Assembly: GCF_000003815.2 (NCBI RefSeq)
Contig: NC_049986.1
Coordinates: 21,146,303 to 21,187,022 of the forward strand
Reading direction: 5' to 3'
Length of the DNA stretch: 40,720 nucleotides
From: Branchiostoma floridae
Taxonomy: Eukaryota > Chordata > Leptocardii > Amphioxiformes > Branchiostomatidae
A program made the translations under genes and the position numbers. This document shows positions 1-12,500 of the stretch, piece by piece; positions within the stretch are counted from its first letter, which is position 1, and each line of letters opens with the position of its first letter. The notes under the pieces are model-generated. The model had not been told where the DNA came from. It did no database searches and saw nothing but the letters and a program-made list of their open reading frames with translations.

Positions 1-726
1 TATCCTCTAACGGCTCCACAAGTCCATGGAAAAATAGTAGAAATTGGCCTTGTTATCTTTTCGGCTAATTTCTACTATTTTTCCACCGCCTTGTTGCAAG
101 CAGGGTAAAATGAAATCAAGGTGAACAAGGTACTGTACATGTATTTGAATCATGTGTAATATGTAACTATGTGTCATATGACTAATGATAGGAGTTTATG
201 TAATATTAAGTGATATCATTGTAGCTGTGTAGAAAAAATTATAGTAGAAAATGTATGTACTACCCAAATTTAGCTTTTCAGCTGACCAAGGAAAAAATGA
301 TCTGAAACACTCAAATTCTAGAAAAATTCTTTTGTATAACCTGATTCCTAGCAGATGTAGAAAAAAATTCTAGATACATGATAGTGAAACAGGTTTAATC
401 ATGCCACAGGCATGTTCCACCTTAATTTACATCAGAAATGTATCCATTTCAACATTCTAATGAAACTATACCTTCCCCTGTTTTACTTTTGTATAATGTA
501 TAATCAAACTTAATCAAGATGTCTGCCCTACCTCAATGTAGTGAAGCTACTAGCTAGTAAAACATCTCATAATATTGTACAAATGCAATGAATACAGCTC
601 TATATGACATCCTTGGTTTGGGCTAGTAAAAATTGGTTTAGAGTGTCTAAAGAACAGGAAAATAATTAAAGCAAGTAGACACATTCTGTTTAATCTTTCA
701 TGTACATAATAATTGACATATCAAAT
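1..726. other. AT-rich non-coding flank with a short hairpin
   Basis: No open frame here resembles a known protein. The only clear structure is an inverted repeat of about 22 bp at 28-49 and 63-84 with one mismatch and a loop of roughly 13 bp. The rest is AT-rich sequence without recognised elements. METTL13 ends on the far side of the retrotransposon, so this stretch may be intergenic, but that is inference. Confidence 0.6.
28..84. repeat. 22-bp inverted repeat (hairpin)
   Basis: The left arm begins GGAAAAATAGTAG and the right arm ends CTACTATTTTTCC. The arms pair over about 22 bp with one mismatch around a 13-nt loop. It could be the core of a small foldback element. No target-site duplication was identified. 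Confidence 0.7.
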
Positions 727-870
727 TACTGTAAATGCAGAAATGTTCGCGGTGGATTAATGTTCGCGGTATTTGCGGTGACCCCTTCAACGCGAACTTC
801 AAATCACCGCGAACATTTTTCTATTATGGTATTAGACTGCAGTCTATGGTGTTACCGTGAAATTGAAACA

Positions 871-3800
871 ATGACTATAAACCTTAGGTTGTATAGAGCA
901 CGCATTGGCATATTTTGTCCACCTATACAGTCCTGTCTGTATAAAAACAACAAGGCAAGATGTCCGCTCATACAGGTGCTGTTGATTGCAATGTGTCTAC
1001 TCTACATTCCTAATGATGTCTATGGGCTGTCAGCCAATCAACACCAGGATGTAAAAACTGATCATTTACTGACAACCTTTCATATGCAAAACTTGCGACA
1101 CCCGATTGTAAACTGGGACCAAAGAGATTTACTGATTACCCAATCGGACATTCATCCCAATCCCGGCCCAATCAACAACACCTGTGGCGCGCATAATCTG
1201 TTTGATCATTTGAAGAACAAGAATGGAATCAAATTAGTACACTTAAATATCCGTAGTCTGCTGCCCAAGCTGGATGAATTAAGATCAGAAATGGTAAACA
1301 ATGTTTTGGATGTATTAGCTTTAACTGAAACATGGTTAGATGGCACTATAGATGACACTGAACTGTACATACCTGGCTACACACTGTATAGGAAAGATAG
1401 AAACCGTCATGGGGGTGGTGTGGCTTGTTATGTGTCTGATAGACTACAAAACAAGTTAATACCTGAAATCACAGAAATCGATATCGAAGCTATCTGGATA
1501 GAAATCAGACATATTGTTGGAAAACCCATTGTTATTGGGACAGTTTACCGCCCGCCCAGTGCGACACAAAACTTCTTTGAAACCATAGAAACAGCCACCA
1601 CCGCCGCCACGGCATTGTCTGATGAGGTTGTGTTACTTGGTGATCTTAATTGTGACATGTTTGTAAGTAGTTCCAGTAAGAAAGTAGACAACCTTTGCAA
1701 AACCTTCCAAGCCGAACAGCTGGTACATGAACCAACCCGTGTGACAGCGACGTCCTCTACATGTATTGATGTGATCATATCAACCTGTCCTGAGAAGATT
1801 TCTGAATGCGGTGTGCGCGCTACCGGACTCAGTGACCATTGTTTTACTTATGCAGTTAGAAAGGCAAAGCAGCCGAAAGGAACACCGAGGATGGCAAATG
1901 TAAGATCGTACAGGAACTTCAACGAACTGTCTTTTCAGGAGGAGTTGTCCAGTGCTTCTTGGGCAGAGGTGAAGAATTGCTCTGATGTAAATGAAGCCCT
2001 AAGTTGTTTTCTGTCAATATTAAGTGCAATCTGCGATAAACATGCTCCGTGGGTCACAATACGTGTCAGAGGCCACGCACCACCCTGGGTTACCCAGGAG
2101 TACCTGGCAATGACACGAGACAGAGACTTTTATTTCCATCGAGCAAAGAAAACAAAACTACCTTTCATATGGGATACAGCAAAAAAGCTACGTAACAAAT
2201 GTAACAACATGGCTCAATACCTGAAAAAACAATACTATAGCAATGAAATAAAGGCAAAAAGCAATGATAGTAAAGGTCTCTGGTCCACGCTGAAAACTCT
2301 CCTGCCAGGGAAAACCAGACACCCAGTTAACATTCCTAACAAAACCGAAAAGGACACTGCAAATGATTTTAATACGTACTTTACATCTATTGGTTCAAAA
2401 CTAGCTGCAGCCTTTACCAGTGTATACAATGTGACTGTAGGCCCTCCAAAGTCTGTGTTTCAGTTCAATGAGATATCCACTGACTTTACCCACCGTCAAT
2501 TGCTGAATATACCACTTGGTAAAAGTACAGGGTTAGATGGAGTGAGTAGTCGTCTTATACGCCATGCTGCACCTGTTATTGCGGGTCCACTTACCCACAT
2601 CTATAACCTTTCATTGTCCACAGGAGTAGTTCCATCAGACTGGAAAATGGCTAAAGTGACACCTTTACACAAAGATGGGGATAAAAACAACTGCAACAAT
2701 TACAGACCTATTTCTGTGATACCATCTTTCATGAAGACTTTTGAAAAAGCCATTCATGCCCAAGTTTACAGTTACCTTAAGGAACACAACCTTCTCAATG
2801 AGTGTCAGTCGGGATTCAGACCGAAACACTCTACCTCAACAACCCTGTTACATGTTACCGACAACATATTGAATAACATGGATAAGGGACTTAAGTGACT
2901 GGTGCTGTCTTCCTCGATCTGAGGAAGGCATTTGACACCGTTTGTCATGAGATCCTGCTGCAGAAGTTGAGGTTTAGTGGTATACAGGGCATGGCCTTGA
3001 CATGGTTCCACTCTTACCTGTCAAACCGCACACAGACGACAGTTATAAATGGGGTGAATAGCAATCTTCTGGAGTTATCTGTGGGAGTTCCGCAAGGGTC
3101 GGTCCTAGGACCGCTACTCTTCATACTATACATCAATGACTTGCCAGAACAGATCAGCCATGGACACATCGTGCTCTATGCCGATGATACCGCACTCTTT
3201 TTTGCTGCTAAGTCAGTGTCAGACGTAAACAGGGCACTGAATGCAGATCTGCAGAATATTAGCGAATGGCTCGTAACAAACTCACACTCACACTTAACAT
3301 CAGCAAGTGCAAAGCAATGGTCTTTGGTTCTTCTAAAAGGCTGCACCTAGGGAATGAACAACTAACTACGTATCTATCTGGAACTCACATTGAAGTAGTA
3401 CCTTGTTTCAAGTACCTGGGGGTCTGGTTTGACTCATGTCTGACATGGCAATTTCACATTGAGAAACTGACCAACGCTGTTTCTGCAAGAATTGGTGTTC
3501 TTCGACGACTTGTCCCTGTGTTACCTCAAGATACACTGGCTATGTTGTTTAACTGTCTAATTCTACCAAAAGTTGACTATTGTGATGTGGTGTGGGGGAA
3601 CTGTGGGAAAGGTCTGTCTGACAAGTTACAAAAGCTACAAAACCGTGCAGTGAGAATCATACTTGGTTTGTCGTATAGGTCACCTGTCAACAACGAACAC
3701 CTGTCTGCTCNNNNNNNNNNNNNNNNNNNNNNNNNNNNNNNNNNNNNNNNNNNNNNNNNNNNNNNNNNNNNNNNNNNNNNNNNNNNNNNNNNNNNNNNNN

Positions 3801-4091
3801 NNNNNNNNNNTTGCCTCACGTCGTAAATTGCACCTTCTACAAACTGTCTATAAGTCAATATATAACCTGTTGCCTGTGTATCTTAACATATTTAGCAGAA
3901 CATCAGAATCCCATAGCTATTCCACCAGACATAGTTTAAACCAGTCGTTGAGAATTCCGAAGGTTAAGCTAGAATCTGGGAAACGAACATTTGCATATAG
4001 AGGTGCAGAAAGCTGGAATGCACTCCCACTAAGTGTGAAAACTGCTCCATCTACACAAACATTCAAAACACTGTGCAAGAACGTTGTGTGA
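871..4091 (+). pseudogene. Endonuclease-reverse transcriptase polyprotein, frameshifted
   Basis: The first open segment (in frame from ATG 871 to the stop at 2896-2898) holds the endonuclease domain. Counting from the upstream in-frame ATG at 700, it shows the catalytic Glu motif LTETWLD (E210), GDLN (314-317) and the SDH triad end (378-380). It then enters the RT, with NYRPISVIPS and the SGFRPKHST block. RT continues one frame away from about 2893 with AFDTV, GVPQGSVLGPLLF and the YADD catalytic box at 3177-3188. A second frame change lies near 3280. The 3' part passes through the gap at 3711-3810 and ends at 4091 in the AYRGAESWNALP-type C-terminal block typical of CR1/L2/RTE-like ORF2. It would copy its RNA at a nicked target (target-primed reverse transcription). 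As it stands the frame is broken. Confidence 0.88.
1147..1170 (+). other. 2A-like ribosome-skipping motif
   Basis: The codons read DIHPNPGP, with N154-P155-G156-P157 counted from the ATG at 700. Established knowledge: 2A peptides end in D(V/I)ExNPG|P and cause the ribosome to skip one peptide bond, and 2A-like motifs occur near the N-terminus of several animal non-LTR retrotransposons. Here the usual Glu is His and the residue before the Asp is Ser rather than Gly, so activity is uncertain. The placement directly before the endonuclease domain matches the known arrangement. Confidence 0.7.
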
Positions 4092-4365
4092 CCTCTGACC
4101 TCCACCCCCTTAATGACTTGGAACGGAAAAGGATGTGGTTTTGTTTTTGTAATTATGTAAATATTGTATTGTATGTATTGTTATTTGCTTATGTATCCAG
4201 GGCCTCCATGAAAAACAGTGCCAGCCACTGATCGGAGCATACCCTGGTTAAAGAAAACAGAAATAAATAAATATAAATAAATAAATTAAAATCACCGCGA
4301 AAAAGCCTTTTTCTATCCTGCTACCGCAAAATTAAATCCCCGCGAACTTAAATGCATTTACAGTA

Positions 4366-4649
4366 TACTGCTGGACAGTAGATTTACAAATACTTAACTT
4401 TTGGATTTACTGTTGGGGCAACACCAGAATTGTTTTGAACTGTCACATTTTTAGATTACAAAATCAAATTCATTTTTGAACAGAATTCTAACTTCTGTGG
4501 TCCTTTTGTGGTTTTTTCCTTCAATAATCAACTTTGTTGTGACTTANNNNNNNNNNNNNNNNNNNNNNNNNNNNNNNNNNNNNNNNNNNNNNNNNNNNNN
4601 NNNNNNNNNNNNNNNNNNNNNNNNNNNNNNNNNNNNNNNNNNNNNNACA
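4366..4649. other. Short spacer with assembly gap before the METTL13 3' end
   Basis: About 180 bp of AT-rich sequence are followed by 100 N (4547-4646), which ends three bases before the METTL13 stop codon. The METTL13 3' UTR and polyadenylation signal must lie in or beyond this gap on the minus strand. None was identified. Confidence 0.7.
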
Positions 4650-7600
4650 TCACACCAGCTTGAGCCCCTCCAACTGTTCTGTTAACTCCAGAGTCTGGTC
4701 CCATCTCTGGGAACAGCCCTTTGCCACCTTCTGAATAACTCCTATAGACTCCTTAAGATTACCCAGCTCCTCCAAGGAAACATCCGCTGTGCGTATGGCG
4801 TCACCGCTCTCATGAACGTCCTTCTCGCAAGGAAAACAGAAGAGAATTTCGTTCACTTCATCCTCGATCTTTTTGCTGAGGATCCTGGGAAATATAGACC
4901 TGACGGTTTCGACGACTGATGCCCGCAGGGTCATGTTACGACACGACAGGTTCAGGATAAACAAACCTGGGAGAAATAAACAAATTATCGTCTGTTGTGT
5001 TATCAGGAACAACAACTTGTTACAACTTACAGCACTCATGTTCCCTTGTATCAGTTTAGCCCTTATTAAGCAGCATAGCATCCAAAGTAATATCACACCA
5101 GACTTCCATCACTGTGCGCCCAGATCCAGCACATGTCACCCTTCCACTAACTGTCTGGAATTTATGAAGCTAGAGAAACATTCCGAATCTCCATCCAGAT
5201 TCATCCGTTAGGTAAGATAATCAACAATGACCAAACGTTCAATTGTCTTAGAAATCGTACCATCAAAAGTACCCATTTTCTTATTGATGTTGGTGACAAG
5301 ACAAGAAATCCTATAAATGAATGAAACCAATCATTACTCACCATCCTCATGTAGGATGTCCTTGATGTTTTTCAAACACTCCTTCTCGACAAATGGCTGT
5401 GGAGGGAAACTCATCCCTGTGGTAACATCCTTACTGTCCACATCAAGGATCACCACATGGGAACTGCTGCTGGCTGAAGTAGAAGAGGTTGATTATGCTG
5501 TGTAATAGAATAAAATATAGGTGCACAAGCTTGCTGAAGACAGCGGTTTAGACCTGCAGCAACTTCCCGCAGCGATGGATGACAAAGAGGGGTGAAGAAA
5601 ACTAGTTATGCAGAGATTCCGACCGAGCTCGCGAGTGAGTGCACAAGCTGGTGTGTTATGCTGAAGTTAGAGCAGTACAGACAAAACTGGCTGTACTGTG
5701 ACAAAACCAAACGCCAATAGGGTTCTCTAAGACTGCTTTTCCGGTTATAAGACAGCTGAATTTGTCTGGCCTGGCTAATCCCAAGAATACCGTCAGCTGA
5801 ATTTTGTCTGAAACATTTTGCACAACTATTTCAAGACTACCCTCAGTTTGCAATCACATGATCATACAACAAATGTTACGATGACCTTTGGCAGATAAAA
5901 CGTCCAGAGGTCAGTGCCACAAAATTTTCAATCATTGGTAAAAAAAGATGTGGATACAAATTAGAATGTTGAAAGTTTCATGAAAGCACTCCTAACTATC
6001 AAGCCATTAGACCTTGTTTTGCCTGCTCCTCCAAGTAGATCAGTCCATCAGCGATGTGTACCCTCATCCTGTCATCCTGCTGGAACCCAAACCACCCCTC
6101 TGCAACCTGCAGAATGGACTGGTCCAGCTCCACTACATCAATCTGGATCTGGGGGAAGGACCATCATATGAAAATATTGTATGTGGCAAGATTAATGTTT
6201 TACAACAAGTTATAACCAATGTATAAAATGATTACCTTCACAAGATATAGGATGGAAGAGACTTCAAATGTGAAACAATGGTACCTTATAGAAGTGTATA
6301 AATGAATTTTACAATGTCAGCAACAACATTTAACCACAAGTCAGTACAAGTATATAATGAAAGACATAATCAAAATCATATATGATTACCTCCACAAGAT
6401 GAAATACACAGATAAAAGGAGTACACTGATAATAAAATTTTAAAAATTACTTTTGGGAAGTGTTTGTGTAGGAACAGAGGAAGACCACCTCCACCCAGAC
6501 CCACCAACACAACATCCAGTCTCCTGTCTGTGGAAAGGCAAAAAGATGTTACACATGTACATGTACTGAATACTGGCCTTCCAATCTATTTTGTTGTTTG
6601 GCAGTGTAACAGCCTTAAGACAAAACTATATGTTGGCTCGCACAATTTATAAAATACATTGCTTAATCTAAAAAATACCATGAAAAAAAATCAGGTTTGT
6701 GCCTTGGTGCACTCAGTTTTATGAAGTGAATATAGTCATATTCAAGGTTACTGTATTGTTATCTAAGTGTGTTTCTGTCAATAGATTGAGTTGCTTGAGC
6801 AACACATGCCATGAGCTATTTAAAAAAGCCCATATGTAAGTACAATGTACTGAGTAAAACTGTGCTGAAGAGGCCTCTACACAATATGCAGAAGAAGGAC
6901 TCTATTATACATGTACTAGAATACAGCCGTGTAATCAGTACTCGGTAGCCATAATCTAAAAAGTGGAAATGTTTACCCATTAGTTCCCTAACATTAGGCA
7001 GACAGCCCAGTCCAGCCACCATGACTCTGTGATGCTGACAGGCCAGGTACCCAAAATCCACCACCAGTTTCTTCCCTGCTCTGCGTCGGCCCTTCTTCTT
7101 GGGAAGGTTCTCTGGTGAAGACAGGGGGAAGGCAAAAATATCAATGTGCTGACAAGTCTAAAGAACAAAATCCACAATCGCAATTTCACTTGTTGCAGAA
7201 AACAGACCTATTACATATCTTGTGTAAATGAACAGTAAGAGTCCAAATTCCTCCTATTGTTGTCCATTTTGTGCTCAATATGAACCAGAAAATGTTGCAG
7301 TGCATTGGAAATGAGCCAAAGGTTTGATCCACTCCCACAGAGAAGGACCTGTACAAAGAGTATGGTGGGACATTGTGTGCTCGAGGTACGGCTCTTCTAA
7401 AAGATGGGGCCTACATCTAGCACTGTATCTGAGGGACATTCCTAACTGACACTACATAAAATTCATGTAAAGTGCACTTTCCCAAGGGCACAAGAAAAAG
7501 TTCCATGTTAGCACATTTACATCCAACACCTCTGAGCTGACACCCTGCTATTGCGCCACTTGACCCCTCAATGTACAGTTAAGGTGGACTCTCACTGCAC

Positions 7601-9427
7601 TTGGGGCACGGGTGCAGCAACCGCGGGGTTTGCTCACTGCAGCACTGTGGTGTTATTTTCACAATTTTTCGATAATTTAGATATTGTGTAATAGGCAAAA
7701 ATATGACTTAGAAGACAACAAATTACACAAAATGGAAGAAAATTTGTTCTTTATCCCTGAAATGTGTTGAGTCATCTATGAACCCTGCAGTGCCGCACTG
7801 GTTCCGCAAGTGCAGTGAAAGTCCACCTTTACTGTACATGCATTAATGCCCCACCTTGCACCATCCTGGCCTGAGACTGCACAGCGTTCCTGTTGGACAG
7901 AAAGATGAGGTTTCTGTAGATGACTCCCTCCTCCCCCTCCACATCCTCCACTATGTATGGACCGCTGAAGTCGCTGGTACCCTCGTAACACACGGTCCTG
8001 GTACCAATATCCTGGCCTACTGACAGGAAGGGGACCTGGAAAACATGCATGGGCCATTGCATCTGTGACAAATAGTCATGGCTTCACTTGTTGATGGGAA
8101 TGGGACCTACAGAACACAATCAACTGAAATATCTGCACATGTACACACCAAATAGCACACTTACACATAGTTCTGGAAACCAATTGTTTACTACTGAATA
8201 GAAGGTGTGACTTTATTCTATGTAAGGGGATCTCAAAGTGGTCCATCCTAGGCCTGGTCACACAAGGCTTGTAATACTTTAATCAACTGATGCAAAACAG
8301 TCAACAAATCAACAAATCAACAGTAGAAAGAGAGCAAATATTCACACAAAAATTGTGAGCTTTTTGGACCAGTCCTGCACTTTTGAGGTTAATACTTGTG
8401 CATGGCCTGTCAAAAGTTTTTCATGAATCTCTTCTTTTTCAGCCAATTCTTTATGAATTTTTCCACCTGTATTTTCCTGTTAAATCCCGGAGGTGCCAGC
8501 TCCATGACCTTGGCTGACAGTTCCTTCTGTATCTCAGCCATGGTCTCATACGGATGTTCCCTCTGCAGGGAGACCACCACCAGTCTCCTGAACCCTGCGG
8601 TCTCTGCCAGCTGTCTCCGACCATCATCTGTAGCAAACAGCCACTCTACCTCCCTAACAACAAATAAAAAAATAAGAAAGACCAATGATGAACACTATAA
8701 TGAATCTTTGAGTTTTGTTTTGTTAAATCCTTTGCCACATGACAAATCTCTGTGCACCATTCCTGATGCACTTTGTAATTATGACACTGTTACATGTAAA
8801 TAATTGTCTGTGGATAAGTCGTGTTAAAAAGTTGTAAGGACAACAGCTAACTTTTTTCTAATCATACCTGAGTGTATATCATTTTTTATTAAGCTCTGTA
8901 GAGCCTTTGTATCCAATATACAACTTTTCATTGTTCATATTTCAAGAAAAGTTCTGGACAGATAATTTTACAATGGTTCAAGCAAACTCCAAAATGCACC
9001 ACCATCCCTTACCTTCCCTGAGGGACAATAAAGACAGCGAACTGCCTGTCAGCAGCCCTGACTGTGTCTGTATCCACGATGTGCAGGATGTATTTGGGTA
9101 CAGAAGAGCTGCTGCTACTGGAGAACAACTCTAGGGACACTGTCTCTCCCTCTAGTCCTCTGGAATGGAACAATGCAATAAGCCATGCTGTCAGACCAAA
9201 CTGTTCAAAACCCTTCTTAGTCCAACTATGAAAAACATCATATTGAGAATATCCAAGAAACTTATTAGGCCAGCCTCTTTATAACTCTCTCTTACTCTCT
9301 CTCTCTGTCTTTCACACACACACTGGGACACACACACACATACACACACACATACACACATACACACACTGGGACACACACACACATACACACACGCACG
9401 CACACATACACGCACACATACATACAT

Positions 9428-9508
<81 letters not shown>

Positions 9509-12500
9509 CCCACACACACAAACACACACACACACAATGACACACACACACATACCTGTTCTGTAGCTGTTGTCTCAGCATGGCGTAATGTTGTCTCTCC
9601 TTCACAGCTTTCACCACATCCTCCTCACAGGACAGCCTCTGCATGGTGTCTGTGCCATCTAAACACACCTCTAAAATCTGGGGGAGAGACATGAAGAAGA
9701 AGAAGAACTTTATTGCACGACAACTGTAGAGGATACAGTGTTTGGCAACTTGAACATACAATACATACAGAACAGAACACTACATGAGTTACTAGTATCT
9801 AAAAATCTAAGAGACTAATCTATTTTACACATGGTATATAATATTTACAATCAGGCTATCATTATGTGCTGGTTCATGATAGTATAATATCGTCACGTTT
9901 TTTAAATGAGTTATATATAAATTGACCGACATAGGCAGATATATCAGCAGGACATGATGTGTCCTTCAATAACAGAACCTCTGCATGGTGTCAGTCCCAT
10001 CTAAGCACACCTCTAAAATCTGGGGGGGAGACATGTGCCATTCAATAACTGGACCAGACATAATCTGTTTTGGAAAATTTGCTGTTACAGAAGTCATAAC
10101 TAATATATTTGATGTGATGGCACTTCAGCACCAAGGACATTGTCTGTCCTAATTCCTTTTTCACTCTTTCTTTCATCAGTCAAAGAAAATAAACATAGCA
10201 GAGATACATTAGCAGATGAGTATACCACTGAATTGCATACATCAGATTTTGGTACAGTGTAAACCATATTTTGCACAAGATTTTGGCAAAGTGTACATTT
10301 ATAGTGACTGCACTAGTTCAGATTCAACAGAAGTAGTATTTCAGAAATCAAATTTTAAAATCGTTTTCATGACATTAAGACACTATGCACCTTGTTCATC
10401 TGTGGCATCTTCCTGAACTTGGTAAAGACGAAGATGAAGACAGGAAGAGGCATCTCCTTCTGAGACGTCTCCCTGTCACTGTCCGACACCTTGTGAACTC
10501 TGGTGATCCAGCCTCTAAGGCAGGAAAGGAATGAAAAAAATTACAGTTTAGTGGCAAATATTGACACGTAGACATTCACAAACTAAATCTGTGTGTGTTT
10601 TTGGCACACTACTGACAGATTAGCCAAAGAGGCTCGTTGGGTGTCACTCCATCGTTGGGAAAATAAGTGTTTAGTGCCTTTCCTAAGGGAACAATGCTGG
10701 AGGCATGACAAGTATCGTACCTGGGACCTCCAGATTCTGCATGAGACAAAGTAAATGTAGTGGAAAACTATATTGAAGACAAGTGCCCATTTAAATCTTC
10801 AGGGAGGGTCAGTCATTCTGTTAATCACACATACAAATCAATGTTTCATTTGTAGATTGCATAATTGTACAGACACACCCAAGCATGATCCATATCTAAT
10901 CATAGCAGGCAAGCATAGCAGAATAATGTCTTTCTTAAAGACTTAAAGACTTACTCCTGAGGAAAGTACTGCATGAGCTTCTTCAGGATGTGTTCCTGAG
11001 CCAGGGTGATGATGACGTAGCGACCTCCGACCTTTAAGACCCTGCCGACCTCGTCAAACATCCGCGTGACCCTCTCCTGGGTCTCTGATAAGCTGTCAGG
11101 CATCAGGGCGTCCAGCGTGCCCTTGTCCAGCACCGCGCTGAAACTGGAGTCTGGGAAATCCATCTGCAACAGAGGAGTATTTTCAATCAGCATTTTACAA
11201 AAGAGAAGCAAACTTTTGCTGAATTTACCACTGTAAATCCATTTAATATCACATTTTTGTGGTTGGCAATGTCTGTGGTTGGGGGAAAGGGAGCTTGCGG
11301 CATTTGATTCTAGTGGTGAGAATATTCTTTTCTAGCTGGCCTCAAAGTGTTCAAATAATTGTGATGATGGAATTATAGAGACCACTAAAGTTGATGAAAA
11401 TATGTTACTGGTACTAGTACAAATCAAGGATAACATTAGTTGCACTGATTTGTAGCTAAAGCTGACCTCCATGGCCATGATTTAGCCAATGGCTTATCCT
11501 AAATGCTAAATTCTAAAGGTCAGACTGGAGGAATCATCCTCCCTGCAATTGTTTTTAATTCATATCTATCACAAACACTATCTTGATGGTCAAATTTAGC
11601 AAAATCAACAATTATCAAGCCAATTTTCCTCAGCATAGGGTCCCAAATCACAGCATAAGGAAGAAAAATTACAGCGTAGTGCCTAGGGGTCCACTATGCT
11701 GAAAAGGCCTGGCAAGTACACTGCAGGACACCAGTGACATATTCACTATCAACCTCTTTAGCCTAGTTTAGGTCTAACCTCTGCATTCATATCTCCTCAC
11801 CTTCATCACATCCATCTGTAGAAACTTCATCTCCGCCCGTTTCTCCGCATTCCTCTCTGTCATCTGTCTCACCACCACAGCGCTGATGAATATTACTCAA
11901 GGCACCAGTGACATATTTATAACTAACATCTTTTGGTACAACCTCTACATGCATACATTTTGTATCTCCTCACCTTCATGACTTCATGACATCCATCTGT
12001 AGAAACTTCATCTCCGCTCGTTTCTCTGCATTCCTCTCTGTCATCTGTCTCAACACCACATCACTGATGAATATACTCAAGGCACCAGTGACATATTTAT
12101 AACTAACATCTTTTGGTACAACATCTGCATGCATACAATCATGTACTACATGTATCTCCTCACCTTCATAACATCCATCTGTAAGAACTTCATCTCCGCA
12201 AATTTCTCTGCATTCCAAGTTGATACATAAGTTATCTTTCATCTTCCACCTGCTCTGCCTGACAGTGCTTCACTGTAACATCATCATCATCGCTCATATA
12301 CCATAACAAGACACCAATGACATATTCGCAACCATCCTCTTTAGGTATAATGTCTGTGTACATATCTCCTCACCTTCATTACATCCATCTGTAGGAACTT
12401 CATCTCCGCCCGTTTCTCTGCATTCCTCTCCATCATCTGTCTCACCACTACATATTCACTATAAACAACTTAAGGTGTCTGTGTACATATTTCCTAGTGA

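Larger units (their letters stand above)
871..4285 (+). mobile_element. CR1/L2-like non-LTR retrotransposon, broken
   Basis: The element encodes an apurinic-type endonuclease followed by a reverse transcriptase and a C-terminal conserved region. It ends in an AAATAAAT-type tandem tail (about 4258-4285), as is usual for CR1/L2-type elements. The 5' end is placed near 871 because the sequence upstream belongs to the host MITE. The element is short at its 5' side and has no separate ORF1, so it may be 5'-truncated. The reading frame is interrupted twice and crossed by a 100-N gap, so this copy is probably inactive, although assembly errors could explain some of the breaks. Clade assignment is from motif style only. 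Confidence 0.88.
727..4365. mobile_element. MITE-like element split by a retrotransposon
   Basis: The left end starts TACTGTAAATGCAGAAATG at 727 and the right end finishes TGCATTTACAGTA at 4365, so the termini are inverted repeats. Both halves contain repeated blocks of the type TTCGCGGT / ACCGCGAA, giving a palindromic interior. The left half covers about 727-870 and the right half about 4286-4365. Everything between them is a non-LTR element, so the retrotransposon landed in an older MITE. The exact junction is uncertain because A-rich sequence occurs on both sides (AAATTGAAA near 861 and AAATTAAAA near 4283). Confidence 0.75.

Noticed and set aside
28-84. AATTTCTACT in the hairpin resembles the start of a Cas12a-type direct repeat
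   Set aside because: There is no array of spaced repeats, no cas genes, and the surroundings are a metazoan genome; the match is chance.
9191-9761. Cys/Val-rich open frames on the minus strand
   Set aside because: They are translations of the CA/TG microsatellite.
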